DNA of 64,000 bases from positions 1 through 64,000 of the forward strand of contig NZ_VIRM01000026.1 in assembly GCF_006874475.1 (NCBI RefSeq). The letters are read 5' to 3'. Of the stretch, positions 45,578-54,996 are shown in pieces; position 1 is the first letter of the stretch; every line of letters begins with the position of its first letter. This stretch comes from Microbispora hainanensis. GTDB lineage: Bacteria; Actinomycetota; Actinomycetes; Streptosporangiales; Streptosporangiaceae. The notes below the pieces were generated by a model that was not told the origin of the DNA, ran no database searches, and was given only the letters and a program-made list of their open reading frames with translations. A program made the translations under genes and the position numbers.

Positions 45578-46612
45578 TCAGCGCTTCTTGCGCTTCTCCG
45601 TGGCGGCGGCCTGCTGCGTGCCGGCCGAGACGGGCTCCTTCGCGGCGGCCTTGGCCGCGGAGACCTGCTTGGCGTGCACCCGCTGGGCCAGCGCCTGCCA
45701 CTTGGGCTCCCGCTCCTTCAGCGTGACCAGGATCGGCGTGGCCACGCACAGGGACGAGTAGGTGCCGACGATCATGCCGACGAACAGGGCCAGCGACAGG
45801 TCCTTCAGCGTGCCGGCGCCGAGCAGCGTGGTGCCGATGAACAGGATCGCCGCCACCGGCAGGATCGCCACCAGCGAGGTGTTCAGCGACCGGATCAGCG
45901 TGTGGCTGAGCGCGTTGTTGGCGGCCTGCGTGTAGGTCATCTTCGCGCTCGTGCCGAGCTTGCCGGTGACCTCCTTGATCATGTCGAAGACGACGACCGC
46001 GTCGTACAACGAGTAACCGAGGATCGTGAGGAAGCCGAGCATCGTCGCCGGGGTGACCTCGAAGCCCGACCAGGCGTAGACGCCTGCGGTGATCACGAGG
46101 TCGTGGACGAGGGCGACGATCGCCGCGAGGGCCATCCGCCACTCGAAGGCGACCGACAGGTACAGCATGATCGCGATCATGAAGACCGCGAGGCCGAGCC
46201 AGGCCTTCTGCGAGACCTCGCCACCCCAGGTCGCGCCGATGACCTGGGAGCTGACCTGGTCTTCCTTGATCCCGTACTTCTTGGCGATCGTGGTCTGGAC
46301 CTTGGTCACCTCATCGCCCTTGAGGCTCTCGGTGGTGACCCGCCAGTTCGGACCGGCCTCCTGCACGATGACCTGGTGGACCCCGGCGTCCGAGACGGTC
46401 TCGCGGACCTGCTCGATGCTGGAGCCGGGCGTGCGCGTGAAGTCGAACACCGAGCCGCCGCGGAACTCCACGCCCAGGTTGAGCCCGTTCAGCGCCAGGC
46501 CGAGGATCGAGACGGCCAGCAGGAACACCGACAGGCCATACCAGATCTTGCGCTTGCCGACGAAGTCGATGTTGATGTCGCCGCGGTAGAGGCGGCTGAT
46601 CACTCCCGGCAT
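45578..46612 (-). CDS. secF: Protein translocase subunit SecF
   Basis: 344 residues; works with SecD as the proton-driven auxiliary complex of the Sec translocon. Six membrane helices; the first extracytoplasmic domain follows helix 1 and contains GVEFRGGSVFDF. The motif GFLTILGYSLYDAVVVFD is the conserved proton-path region. A Lys/Ala-rich tail ends KRKKR. The ATG shares one base with the secD stop (TGATG). Confidence 0.96.
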   Translation of the reverse strand: MPGVISRLYRGDINIDFVGKRKIWYGLSVFLLAVSILGLALNGLNLGVEFRGGSVFDFTRTPGSSIEQVRETVSDAGVHQVIVQEAGPNWRVTTESLKGDEVTKVQTTIAKKYGIKEDQVSSQVIGATWGGEVSQKAWLGLAVFMIAIMLYLSVAFEWRMALAAIVALVHDLVITAGVYAWSGFEVTPATMLGFLTILGYSLYDAVVVFDMIKEVTGKLGTSAKMTYTQAANNALSHTLIRSLNTSLVAILPVAAILFIGTTLLGAGTLKDLSLALFVGMIVGTYSSLCVATPILVTLKEREPKWQALAQRVHAKQVSAAKAAAKEPVSAGTQQAAATEKRKKR

Positions 46613-48405
46613 CACGCCTCCTGCAGGGTCTGCTCGGCGGGGCTGGTGCGGCCCATGCGCTCCGCGTCGAGTCCGGACAGCTTGTGGCCCTTGGAGAAGA
46701 ACCGCAACCGCCCCATGAGGGACATCAGCGGCTTGGTGAACAGGAACACCACCACGATGTCGATGAGCGTCGTCAGGCCCATCGCGAACGCGAAGCCGGC
46801 CACGTCGCCGACCGCGAGGAAGTAGAGCACCACCGCGGCGATGAACATGACGGCGTCGGCGACCAGGATGGTGCGCCGGGCGCGCCGCCAGGCCACCTCC
46901 ACGGCCGAGCGCAGCGTGCGGTGGCCCTCCTTGATCTCGTCGCGGATCCGTTCGAAGTAGACGATGAACGAGTCCGCCGTGATGCCGATCGAGACCACCA
47001 GACCGATGATGTGCGGCAGCGAGAGCCGGAAGCCGGCGTTGTGGCTCAGCACGTCCACCGTCAGGTAGGTGAACACGGTGGCCACGCACAGGCTGGCGAT
47101 GCCGATGAGCCCCAGACCCCGGTAGTAGAGCAGCAGGTAGATCATGACGACGATCAGGCCGAGCGCGCCGGAGATGAGACCGCCGTTGAGCTGGTCCTGG
47201 CCGAGGGTCGAGGAGACCGAGACGACCGAGCTCTGCTGGAACTTCAGCGGCAGCGCGCCGTACTTGAGCTGGTCGGCCAGCTCGGTGGCGGTCGTCTGCG
47301 TGAAGCTGCCGGAGATCCGGGCGCTGCCGCCGGGGATGGCCTCCTCAATCGTCGGAGCGACGATGACGACGCCGTCCAGCACGTTGGCGAGCTGGTTGCG
47401 CGGGGCCGGCAGGGTCGTGATGCGCCGGGTGATGTCGGCGAACTGGCTGGCGCCCTTCGACTTGAAGTCGACCTGGACGATCCACTCACCGGTGGTGGGG
47501 TCGGTGCCCGCCTGCGCACCGCTGATCTCGGTGCCCTGCACCGCGGCCTTGTCCAGGATGTAACGGGCCGTGCCGTCGTCGCTGCAGGCGACGATCTGCT
47601 TGTTCGGGTCGTCCGGGGCGCCCTGACCGCGGTTCTTCGCGGTGCAGTCGATGTCGCGGAACTCGGTGAGCAGCGCCGGGTCGATGCCGCTGGTGTCCTG
47701 ACCTGCCAGTGGGTCGCCCGTGTCCTGCGGCGCGGCCGTCGGCGTGGGGCTGGGAGCCGTCGCCGAGGGCGACGCCTTCGCCCGGTTGGCGCGGGCGGCT
47801 CCCGCCCCCGCCTTGCGGTGGTTCCCGGCCCTCTCCGAGGCGGTCGGGTCCGGCGACGGCGCGGTCAGCGCCTTCGACAGGGCGCGCCCGGCGGGCGTCG
47901 CGTTGCCGTTGGAGGCGGCGCCCTCACCGGCCGGCGTCGACGTGCCCTCGGTGGTCGCGGGCGTCGCCGTGGCCGAGCCGCTGGGCGTCGGGGCCGCCGT
48001 GGGCACCTCGGCCGGCTGGTTCGTGGCGGCGGCCACCGCGAGCACCTGCCGCATGCGCAGTTCGGCGGTGGTCGACACCAGCTTGAGGGCCTCGTCACGG
48101 CCCGCGCCCGGGATCTGGATCACGATGTTGTCGTTCGACTTCGCGACCTGGGCGTCGGAGATGCCGGTGCCGTTGACGCGCTGCCGGATGATCGTCACGG
48201 CTCGGTCGAGGCTCTCCTGCGACGGCGCCTTCCCGTCCGCCGTGACCGGCGAGAGCGTCACGGTCGTGCCGCCCGCGAGGTCGAGGCCGAACTTGGGGAC
48301 GAACGCCTTCTGGAGGGCGACCGTCGCGCCCATGACGATGATGAGCGCAAGGAGCAGCAGGAGTGTGCGTCCCGGCTTGCTCTGGCTACTGGTCGGTGGG
48401 GCCAC
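46612..48405 (-). CDS. secD: Protein translocase subunit SecD
   Basis: 597 residues. One N-terminal helix (about 13-32), the large extracytoplasmic P1 domain, and a C-terminal block of five helices (about 400-560) with YLLLYYRGLGLIGIASLC and the conserved SIGITADSFIVYFERI. P1 is interrupted by a long Ala/Pro/Ser/Thr-rich stretch (about 140-225), which looks disordered; such inserts occur in actinobacterial SecD. GTG start without a strong SD. Second gene of yajC-secD-secF. Confidence 0.95.
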   Translation of the reverse strand: MAPPTSSQSKPGRTLLLLLALIIVMGATVALQKAFVPKFGLDLAGGTTVTLSPVTADGKAPSQESLDRAVTIIRQRVNGTGISDAQVAKSNDNIVIQIPGAGRDEALKLVSTTAELRMRQVLAVAAATNQPAEVPTAAPTPSGSATATPATTEGTSTPAGEGAASNGNATPAGRALSKALTAPSPDPTASERAGNHRKAGAGAARANRAKASPSATAPSPTPTAAPQDTGDPLAGQDTSGIDPALLTEFRDIDCTAKNRGQGAPDDPNKQIVACSDDGTARYILDKAAVQGTEISGAQAGTDPTTGEWIVQVDFKSKGASQFADITRRITTLPAPRNQLANVLDGVVIVAPTIEEAIPGGSARISGSFTQTTATELADQLKYGALPLKFQQSSVVSVSSTLGQDQLNGGLISGALGLIVVMIYLLLYYRGLGLIGIASLCVATVFTYLTVDVLSHNAGFRLSLPHIIGLVVSIGITADSFIVYFERIRDEIKEGHRTLRSAVEVAWRRARRTILVADAVMFIAAVVLYFLAVGDVAGFAFAMGLTTLIDIVVVFLFTKPLMSLMGRLRFFSKGHKLSGLDAERMGRTSPAEQTLQEA

Positions 48406-48447
48406 TGGAGGTCAGTTCTTTCGTCGAAAAAGTTGTGATCAGCCTAC

Positions 48448-48798
48448 TCAGGACTGCTTGGTGCTCGTGTCGTCGCCGTTCCCCGTGTCGGTGCCCTCGG
48501 TCACGGTCTCCTCGGTCTCCGTCACCTCGTCAGCGGGGGTGATCACCCGGCCGATCGCCGCCTTGGCCCAGCGGGTCTCGACACCGGGGGCAATCTCCAG
48601 CACGACGTCGTCGTCCTGCAGCGCGACCACCGTCGCGAACAACCCCGTCGTGGTCATCACCCGGGCGCCCGGGGTGAGGGAGTTCTGCATCTGGACCTGT
48701 TCCTGCTGCCGCTTGCGCTGGGGGCGGATCAGGAGGAAGTAGAACACCACTACCAACAAGATCAGTGGCAGGAACGTCCCAAGCGGGTTGTTACCCAC
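48448..48798 (-). CDS. yajC: Preprotein translocase subunit YajC
   Basis: 116 residues. One membrane helix (about 8-28, FLPLILLVVVFYFLLIRPQ) with the hallmark RPQRKRQQ after it, then a small SH3-like domain (ARVMTTTGLFATVVALQDDDVVLE) and an acidic Thr/Glu-rich tail. Partner of SecDF. GTG 48798 is preferred, as AAAGG is then 9 bases upstream; a GTG at 48807 abuts the SD. Confidence 0.92.
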   Translation of the reverse strand: MGNNPLGTFLPLILLVVVFYFLLIRPQRKRQQEQVQMQNSLTPGARVMTTTGLFATVVALQDDDVVLEIAPGVETRWAKAAIGRVITPADEVTETEETVTEGTDTGNGDDTSTKQS

Positions 48799-48906
48799 GG
48801 GGGCCACCCTTTCGTAACGTGATGAACCGGCCTGACGCCGGAGGTCTTGTGCGCTTCACACGCGGGCCACCGCGACTTCTCGCGTGTGCGGCCAGTCAAG
48901 CCACGC

Positions 48907-48936
48907 AGTGTATGCGAGCACGCAGAAGCCCGGCAA
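48907..48936 (-). promoter_or_regulatory. Promoter of the yajC-secD-secF unit
   Basis: On the minus strand TTGCCG (48931-48936), 18 bases, then TACACT (48907-48912). The start site would be about 100 bases upstream of yajC. The rest of the 243-base gap up to ruvB shows nothing else recognisable. Confidence 0.55.
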
Positions 48937-49041
48937 CGAACCCACGGGCAGGCGGGCAGGAAAGTTCCCGTTTCATGGGCTTCGCAATCGGTCTGTTACC
49001 TCTTTGCCCCGGTTTCCGCTTACCGCGTTGGCGCCCGTCAT

Positions 49042-50091
49042 TCAGGCGTCGTCGAAGAGCGAGGGCACCGCCACCGAGCCGACCGCGTCAGGAGGCGGGG
49101 TCATGCCGAGGTGCGCCCAGGCGGCGGCGGTGGCGACGCGGCCCCTCGGGGTGCGGGCCAGCAGCCCCTGCCGCACCAGGAAGGGCTCGGCCACGACCTC
49201 CACGGTCTCCGGCTCCTCCCCCACGGCCACCGCGAGCGTCGACAGGCCCACCGGGCCGCCGCCGAACTTGCGCAGCAGCGCGTCGAGCACGGCGCGGTCG
49301 AGCCGGTCGAGCCCCTCGGCGTCGACCTCGTAGAGGTTGAGCGCCGCCGCCGCGACCTCCCGGTCGATCACGCCCTCCGCGCGGACCTCGGCGAAGTCGC
49401 GCACCCGGCGGAGCAGGCGGTTGGCGATGCGGGGCGTGCCGCGCGAACGGCGGGCGATCTCGTGGGCGCCCTCGTCCGGCAGCTCGACCGACAGCAGCTT
49501 CGCGGAGCGTCGCAGCACCTGCTCCAGCTCGGTCACGTCGTAGAAGTCCATGTGGGCGGTGAAGCCGAACCTGTCGCGCAGCGGCGCGGGCAGCAGCCCC
49601 GCCCTGGTGGTGGCCCCGACCAGCGTGAACGGAGCGATGTCGAGGGGGATCGAGGTGGCGCCGGGGCCCTTGCCGACGACGATGTCCACCCGGAAGTCCT
49701 CCATGGCGAGGTAGAGCATCTCCTCCGCCGGGCGGGCCATCCGGTGGATCTCGTCGATGAACAAAACCTCGCCCTCGGTCAGCGTGGACAGGATCGCGGC
49801 GAGGTCGCCCGCGCGCTCCAGCGCCGGGCCCGAGGTCATCCGCAGCGGCGCGCCGAGCTCGGAGGCGATGATCATGGCGAGCGTCGTCTTGCCGAGCCCC
49901 GGGCCACCGCTCATGAGCACGTGGTCGGGCGGGCGGTTGCGGCGCAGGGCGCTCTCCAGCACCAGCGACAGCTGCTCGCGTACCCGGCCCTGCCCGATGA
50001 ACTCGTCAAGGCGCCGGGGGCGCAGCGCGGCCTCGATCACCCGCTCGTCGCCCTCCGGTTCCGGCGACACGAGATCCCGCTCGAAGCTCAC
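49042..50091 (-). CDS. ruvB: Holliday junction branch-migration ATPase RuvB
   Basis: 349 residues, AAA+ motor. Walker [10 protein letters not shown], Walker [10 protein letters not shown], the sensor GATTRAGLL, arginine finger region APLRDRFG, and a C-terminal winged helix that binds DNA (about 265-335). GTG start. Last gene of ruvC-ruvA-ruvB, with 114 bases after ruvA. Confidence 0.97.
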   Translation of the reverse strand: MSFERDLVSPEPEGDERVIEAALRPRRLDEFIGQGRVREQLSLVLESALRRNRPPDHVLMSGGPGLGKTTLAMIIASELGAPLRMTSGPALERAGDLAAILSTLTEGEVLFIDEIHRMARPAEEMLYLAMEDFRVDIVVGKGPGATSIPLDIAPFTLVGATTRAGLLPAPLRDRFGFTAHMDFYDVTELEQVLRRSAKLLSVELPDEGAHEIARRSRGTPRIANRLLRRVRDFAEVRAEGVIDREVAAAALNLYEVDAEGLDRLDRAVLDALLRKFGGGPVGLSTLAVAVGEEPETVEVVAEPFLVRQGLLARTPRGRVATAAAWAHLGMTPPPDAVGSVAVPSLFDDA

Positions 50092-50205
50092 TCGACACCA
50101 TCCGCTCGGCCTGCCGGGACCCGTCCGATTCCCGGTGAAACTTTCATGATCCCATCAGCCCGCCCTCCACCCCGTACGGCGGGCGAGGCACGGCCCGCCA
50201 CGAGG

Positions 50206-50826
50206 TCACCGCACGCTCAGCGCGCGCAGGGCGGACTTGAGCAGCGCGGCAACCTGCGGGGCGCGGCCGGCCGCGAGCTCCGCCTCGGCCTCCGCGGTGA
50301 CCGCCGCGACCGCCTCGTCGGCGTCCCTGGACGAGTAGCCGAGCCCGACCAGTCCCGAGTGGACCTGGTCGCGCCAGACGGGCGCGGCCGCCGCGCCGTT
50401 GATCGCGGCGTCGACGGCCGCCGCCGGGGTGCCGAGCTTGTCCTTGAGTTCGAGCACGATGCGCTGCGCGCCCTTCTGGCCGATGCCGGGCACCATCGTG
50501 AGGGCCTTGATGTCGGCGCTCGCCACCGCGACCCGCAGCGCGTTGGGCGCGTGGACCGCGAGCATGGCCAGGGCCAGGCGCGGCCCGACCCCGCTGGCCG
50601 TCTGGAGCAGCTCGAAGACCGTGCGCTCGTCGTCGGAGGCGAAGCCGTACAGCGTGAGGGACTCCTCGCGGACGACGAGCGAGGTGGACAGCCGGGCGGG
50701 TTCGCCGACCCGCAGCCCGGCCAGGGTGCCCGGGGTGCAGTGGACGAGCATCCCCACGCCGCCCACCTCGACCACGGCGCTGTCGGCTCCGATCGCCGCC
50801 ACCTGCCCCGCAACGGATGCGATCAC
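50206..50826 (-). CDS. ruvA: Holliday junction branch-migration subunit RuvA
   Basis: 206 residues: OB-fold N-domain ([20 protein letters not shown]), two helix-hairpin-helix motifs ([34 protein letters not shown]) and domain III at the C-terminus (about 155-206), which contacts RuvB. The GTG start overlaps the ruvC stop as GTGA. Confidence 0.96.
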   Translation of the reverse strand: MIASVAGQVAAIGADSAVVEVGGVGMLVHCTPGTLAGLRVGEPARLSTSLVVREESLTLYGFASDDERTVFELLQTASGVGPRLALAMLAVHAPNALRVAVASADIKALTMVPGIGQKGAQRIVLELKDKLGTPAAAVDAAINGAAAAPVWRDQVHSGLVGLGYSSRDADEAVAAVTAEAEAELAAGRAPQVAALLKSALRALSVR

Positions 50827-51458
50827 CGCGTGCTCCCTCCCCGGTCCTGACGCCCGGCCGCGACTTCGCCGGGTCTCCCAGTCCTACCAGAGCCCCCAGT
50901 GCCCCCAGTGCCAGTGGTGCCGGCACCGCCGGAACGGGCCCTGGCCAGGGCGTCGGCCAGGCGGTGCTGCACCCCGCCGCGCCAGACGTGGCAGATGGCC
51001 AGGGCGAGCGCGTCGGCCGCGTCCGCGGGCCTGGGCATGGCGTCGAGCCGCAGCAGCCGGGTGACCATCGTGCCGACCTGCTTCTTGTCGGCGTTGCCGT
51101 TGCCGGTGATGGCGGCCTTGACCTCGCTGGGCGTGTGCAGCGCGACCGGCAGCCCCCGCCGCGCCGCACAGACGATCGCGACGGCCGACGCCTGGGCCGT
51201 CCCCATCACCGTGCGGACGTTGTGCTGGGCGAAGACCCGCTCGACGGCGACCGCGTCGGGCCTGATCTCGTCGAGCCAGCGCTCGATCTCGGCCTCGATG
51301 ACGACCAGCCGGGACCCGATGTCGTCGTCGGGCGGGGTGCGGACCACCCCGACGGACAGCAGGCTCAGCGGCGCGCCCGGACGGCCCTCCACGGCGCCGA
51401 GACCGCACCGCGTCAGCCCCGGGTCCACGCCCATCACCCGCAGTTGGGGCATCCGCAC
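50823..51458 (-). CDS. ruvC: Holliday junction endonuclease RuvC
   Basis: 211 residues. Catalytic acidic residues lie in [18 protein letters not shown] and [14 protein letters not shown]. The C-terminal ~35 residues are a low-complexity Gly/Thr/Arg tail encoded by short GGCACTGG-type repeats, beyond the usual RuvC end. GTG 51458 is taken for its spacing from GGGAGG; the GTG at 51464 and ATG at 51452 are alternatives. The LexA-type box upstream indicates SOS control. Confidence 0.94.
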   Translation of the reverse strand: MRMPQLRVMGVDPGLTRCGLGAVEGRPGAPLSLLSVGVVRTPPDDDIGSRLVVIEAEIERWLDEIRPDAVAVERVFAQHNVRTVMGTAQASAVAIVCAARRGLPVALHTPSEVKAAITGNGNADKKQVGTMVTRLLRLDAMPRPADAADALALAICHVWRGGVQHRLADALARARSGGAGTTGTGGTGGSGRTGRPGEVAAGRQDRGGSTR

Positions 51459-51500
51459 CGGCACGCCTCCCTGATCCCGGCGGCGCGGCCGCCGCTGCGC

Positions 51501-51527
51501 CGAACATCTGTTCGGTCGGTCACTCTA
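51501..51527 (-). promoter_or_regulatory. LexA (SOS) box and -10 of ruvCAB
   Basis: CGAACATCTGTTCG (51501-51514) is a perfect GAAC-N4-GTTC palindrome, the Gram-positive/actinobacterial LexA box. On the minus strand it lies 7 bases after a -10-like TAGAGT (51522-51527), so bound LexA would block transcription of ruvC-ruvA-ruvB. Such a box before ruvC is known in mycobacteria. Confidence 0.8.
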
Positions 51528-51553
51528 TCGCGATCAGCGGCCGCGCGGGGGCG

Positions 51554-52750
51554 TCAGAAGTAGTCGATCATGTACGCGGTGCAGCCGAACGCGGCGTCCA
51601 GCGCGTCGTCGGTGTCGGGAGAGCCGCCGCTCAGCAGGCCGGCGCGGCGGAGGGTGGCCGTGGGGACGCCGGCGAACAGGGCCGACATCCCGCCGATCGT
51701 GAGCCGCGTCGCGTCGCCGCCGGCCCTGTCACCGCCCGTCGCGTCCCGCCGCGTCACGGACCCGGCGCCGCCGTCCACCCGCAGCAGCCACGGGCCCGCG
51801 TTGCCCGGGCGCAGGGCGTCCGTCACCTCGACGGGGATCTCGGCGCGGACTCCGGCGGGGAAGCCGCGCCCCTCGACCGCGGCGGGCAGATCGATCAGCC
51901 GGAACATCCACCGGGTCTGGCTGACCTCGTCCTTCGACCGCTCCCGCAGCATCCAGAGCACCGGGTCGGCCGGGTCCACGAACGCCTTCACCGACTTCGC
52001 GACGGTCGAGGCGCTGCCGACCATCGACCACAGGGCCCTGGCCGTCGCCTCCGACCCCGCGAGCAGGTTGTCGACCTCGATGTTCCCGTCGCTCCACCGA
52101 TAGACGACGAACCCGTCCTCGGCCAGATAACAGAAGTCGTCGTCGTCCTCCAGCCACAGCCGCCAGGTCCGCTCGTCGAAGCTCAGCGGGCCGCTCGCGC
52201 GGGCGGCGGCGTGCACCCGGCCGATCAGGGCGACGACCTCGGCCGCGTCGGCGGGGCCCATCCGGCGCAGCTTGACCGTGCCGCCCGGGCCGGCCGCGCC
52301 GCCGGGCCCGCCGAGCGTACGCAGCGCCTCGGCGGGCACGGTGATCCGCTGGAGCACGCCGGCGTGCTCGTAGCCCGCGCTCCGGTAGACCGGCGTGGTG
52401 GCCGGGTAGAGCGCGGAGACCGCGTGGCCGAGCTCGGCGCAGCGCTCGATGGCCGCGTGCGTGAGCGCCCGGCCCACGCCCCTGCCGCGGTCCTCCGGCG
52501 CCACGGTCACGCCCGCCACGCCGCCCATCGACAGCGGGCGGCCGTGCCACCACTGGACGTACGGGTTGATCCTGGCCGTGCCGACGAGCCGGGGGCCGTC
52601 GAAGGCGCCCAGATAACGGCCCTCGGGCAGCATCGGGGAGACGAGCTTGCGCCAGGTCTCCGCGCCGCCGCCGGACAGCGGGCCGAAGGCGCGCCTGCGG
52701 TTGTCGAGGACGGCGTCCAGGTCGTCGCTGGTGAGATGACGGATTTCCAC
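51554..52750 (-). CDS. Eis-like GNAT N-acetyltransferase
   Basis: 398 residues in three parts: an N-terminal GNAT domain with the acetyl-CoA loop VTVAPEDRGRGVGRAL, a second atypical GNAT fold, and an SCP2-like C-terminal domain (about 290-398). The conserved tyrosine in YPATTPVYRSAGYEHAG and a C-terminal phenylalanine (MIDYF), whose carboxylate serves as catalytic base in Mycobacterium Eis, are both present. Eis acetylates aminoglycosides and other amines; the substrate here is unknown. The GTG at 52750 is chosen by length; SD weak. It lies between ruvC and yebC, normally adjacent genes. Confidence 0.85.
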   Translation of the reverse strand: MEIRHLTSDDLDAVLDNRRRAFGPLSGGGAETWRKLVSPMLPEGRYLGAFDGPRLVGTARINPYVQWWHGRPLSMGGVAGVTVAPEDRGRGVGRALTHAAIERCAELGHAVSALYPATTPVYRSAGYEHAGVLQRITVPAEALRTLGGPGGAAGPGGTVKLRRMGPADAAEVVALIGRVHAAARASGPLSFDERTWRLWLEDDDDFCYLAEDGFVVYRWSDGNIEVDNLLAGSEATARALWSMVGSASTVAKSVKAFVDPADPVLWMLRERSKDEVSQTRWMFRLIDLPAAVEGRGFPAGVRAEIPVEVTDALRPGNAGPWLLRVDGGAGSVTRRDATGGDRAGGDATRLTIGGMSALFAGVPTATLRRAGLLSGGSPDTDDALDAAFGCTAYMIDYF

Positions 52751-52821
52751 AACCGGCCAAGCTATGCGGGCCGCGGCGGCCTCTGCCACCGGTTTTCCGC
52801 CCACGCGGCGGCTCCGGGCCG

Positions 52822-52890
52822 GGCCCTGCGTCCATGGCGGGCCGAAGGCCCTGCGTCCATGGCGGGCCGAAGGCCCTGCGCCAACGTGGG
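52822..52890. repeat. 25-bp tandem repeat downstream of yebC
   Basis: Two identical units of 25 bases (52822-52846, 52847-52871) starting GGCCCTGCGTCCATGG, then a third diverged partial copy. Followed by GGGGGCC-rich sequence up to the yebC stop. The 190-base gap holds no gene. Confidence 0.85.
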
Positions 52891-52940
52891 CCGGGGGCCC
52901 GTGCCGGCCGGGGGCCGGGGGCCCGTGCCCGCCTCCGGCG

Positions 52941-53693
52941 TCAGGCGCCGACCTTCTCCATGACCTCGTCGCTCACGTCGAAGTTCGCCCAGACGTTCTG
53001 CACGTCGTCGCTGTCCTCGAGCGCGTCGATGAGCTTGAAGACCTTGCGGGCGCCCTCCTCGTCGAGGGGGACGTTGAGCGTGGGGACGAAGCTCATCTCG
53101 GCCGACTCGTAGTCGATGCCGGCGTCCTGCAGCGCCTTGCGCACGGGGATCAGGTCGGAGGCCTCGGAGACCACCTCGAAGCTCTCACCGAGGTCGTTGA
53201 CCTCCTCGGCACCCGCGTCGAGGACGGCCATGAGCACGTCGTCCTCGGTCAGCGACCCCTTGGGGACGATCACGACGCCCTTGCGGTTGAACATGTACGA
53301 CACCGAGCCGGGGTCGGCGAGCGAGCCGCCGTTGCGGGTCAGCGCCACGCGCACCTCGGACGCCGCACGGTTGCGGTTGTCGGTGAGGCACTCGATGAGG
53401 ACCGCGACACCGCCGGGGGCGTAGCCCTCGTACATGATCGTCTGCCAGTCGGCGCCGCCGGCCTCGAGGCCGCCGCCGCGCTTGCGGGCCCGCTCGATGT
53501 TGTCGATCGGGACCGAGTTCTTCCTGGCCTTGGTGATGGCGTCGAACAGCGTGGGGTTGCCTTCGGGGTCGGGCCCGCCGGTCCTGGCCGCGACCTCGAT
53601 GTTCTTGATGAGCTTGGCGAAAAGCTTGCCGCGCTTGGAGTCCAGCGCCGCCTTCTTGTGCTTCGTCGTCGCCCATTTGGAGTGGCCGGACAT
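52941..53693 (-). CDS. yebC: YebC/PmpR-family protein
   Basis: 250 residues: [20 protein letters not shown] at the N-terminus and the full three-domain YebC body ([30 protein letters not shown]). Family members were described as transcription regulators and, more recently, as factors that help ribosomes through polyproline stretches. Starts 3 bases after the pdxT stop. Confidence 0.95.
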   Translation of the reverse strand: MSGHSKWATTKHKKAALDSKRGKLFAKLIKNIEVAARTGGPDPEGNPTLFDAITKARKNSVPIDNIERARKRGGGLEAGGADWQTIMYEGYAPGGVAVLIECLTDNRNRAASEVRVALTRNGGSLADPGSVSYMFNRKGVVIVPKGSLTEDDVLMAVLDAGAEEVNDLGESFEVVSEASDLIPVRKALQDAGIDYESAEMSFVPTLNVPLDEEGARKVFKLIDALEDSDDVQNVWANFDVSDEVMEKVGA

Positions 53694-53696
53694 CGC

Positions 53697-54287
53697 CTAG
53701 AGCTCCCTCACCATTTCGACAAAATACGAGTGCACCCGCGCGTCGCCTGTCAGCTCCGGATGGAAGGACGTCGCGAGCAGCGGTCCCTGTCGGACCGCGA
53801 CGATCCTATCCCCAGCTTCGGTGCGGCCCAGCACTTCCACGTCGGGCCCCAGGGACTCGACCCAGGGCGCGCGGATGAACACGGCCCTGATCGTCCCCCG
53901 CCCGGCGAAGTCGAGATCGGCCTCGAACGAGTCGACCTGGCGGCCGAAGGCGTTGCGGCGGACCACCATGTCGATGCCGCCCAGCGTCTCCTGACCCTCG
54001 ATGCCCCCCTCGATCCGGTCGGCCAGCATGATCATCCCGGCGCACGAGCCGTAGGCGGGCATGCCCTCCTTGATCCGCAGCCGCAGCGGTTCGAGCAGCT
54101 CGAAGGTGACGGCGAGCTTCCACATCGTGGTCGACTCCCCGCCCGGGACGACCAGCGCGTCCACCGCGGCGAGCTCCTCCTGCCTGCGCACCGGCGTGGC
54201 GGTGGCGCCCGACTCCTCCAGGGCGCGGATGTGCTCGCGCACGTCGCCCTGCAGGGCGAGCACGCCGATCTTGGGTGCGGACGTCAC
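53697..54287 (-). CDS. pdxT: Pyridoxal 5'-phosphate synthase glutaminase subunit PdxT
   Basis: 196 residues. Class I glutamine amidotransferase that supplies ammonia to Pdx[14 protein letters not shown] opens the protein, VPGGEST is the oxyanion region, the nucleophile is Cys82 in YGSCAGM, and the His/Glu pair is in SFHPEL. The GTG at 54287 has GGAAGG about 7 bases upstream. It is separated from pdxS by a MarR gene, whereas the two are usually adjacent. Confidence 0.96.
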   Translation of the reverse strand: MTSAPKIGVLALQGDVREHIRALEESGATATPVRRQEELAAVDALVVPGGESTTMWKLAVTFELLEPLRLRIKEGMPAYGSCAGMIMLADRIEGGIEGQETLGGIDMVVRRNAFGRQVDSFEADLDFAGRGTIRAVFIRAPWVESLGPDVEVLGRTEAGDRIVAVRQGPLLATSFHPELTGDARVHSYFVEMVREL

Positions 54288-54374
54288 GGTTTTCCTTCCT
54301 GTGGTGACCTGTTCAGCGTATGGCCACGGTCTGCGGGCCCAAAACGACGGACAGCCGCGTTCCGGCACGTTCTG

Positions 54375-54800
54375 TCAGGCACGGCCCAGCTTCGCGAGGG
54401 CGGGGAGAGCCCGGGCGATGGCCGTGCGCTCCTCGGCGGTCAGCTCGTCCAGCCGGCCGGACAGGTAGGCGATCCTGGCCCGCCGTACGGCCCGGAGGCG
54501 GTCGCGGCCCTCGTCGGTCAGCTCGACGGTGCGCACCCGCGCGTCGGATGCGTCGGTGCCCCGCGCGACGAGACCGGCCTCCTCCAGGCGGCTGACCTGC
54601 ACGCTCATCGTCGGAAGCTGCACGCCGTGCTCCTCGGCCAGCTCGGTCATCCGGCGCGCGCCGTCCTCCAGGGAGCCGAGCACGGAGTATTGCTGGGAGG
54701 TGACCGGCTGCCCGGCCGTCGTACGGCGCAGCAGCATCACGATATGGCGCAGCTCACGTGACAGGTTCTCGGCGAGCCGTGCCGCGTCGTCGGTCGTCAT
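54375..54800 (-). CDS. MarR-family transcriptional regulator
   Basis: 141 residues. Winged helix-turn-helix with VTSQQYSVLGSLEDGARRMT, recognition helix LPTMSVQVSRLEEAGLVAR and the wing DASDARVRTVELTDEGRDRL, flanked by dimerisation helices. The ligand is unknown. It sits between pdxS and pdxT in the same orientation, 88 bases before pdxT and 185 bases after pdxS, with a strong palindromic terminator separating it from pdxS. Confidence 0.9.
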   Translation of the reverse strand: MTTDDAARLAENLSRELRHIVMLLRRTTAGQPVTSQQYSVLGSLEDGARRMTELAEEHGVQLPTMSVQVSRLEEAGLVARGTDASDARVRTVELTDEGRDRLRAVRRARIAYLSGRLDELTAEERTAIARALPALAKLGRA

Positions 54801-54917
54801 GGCAGCCCACGATAACGGGGGCCGGGCCGGAGCCGGCGAGGCGGGCGGCGTCCCGGCGTTCGATGACGGCGGGCCGCTCCTCTTGGGCGCGGACGTCGTG
54901 CTCCGCGGACAGCAAGA

Positions 54918-54947
54918 ACGCCCGGCCGGGACGTCCCGGCCGGGCGT
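54918..54947 (-). terminator. Terminator between pdxS and the MarR gene
   Basis: Perfect 30-base palindrome, 54918-54947, arms starting ACGCCCGGCCGGGAC. It lies 38 bases beyond the pdxS stop. As RNA it would form a 13-bp or longer hairpin with a tight loop, so pdxS and the downstream MarR-pdxT genes may be separate transcripts. Confidence 0.75.
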
Positions 54948-54968
54948 CTGCGCCCTGACTTCCCTGTT

Positions 54969-54996
54969 GTCTACCAGCCGCGGTCTACCAGCCGCG
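54969..54996. repeat. 14-bp direct repeat duplicating the pdxS stop codon
   Basis: GTCTACCAGCCGCG occurs twice in tandem (54969-54982, 54983-54996) without mismatch. On the minus strand it encodes the last residues GW and the TAG stop (54985-54987); the copy supplies a second TAG 14 bases downstream in another frame. Confidence 0.9.
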
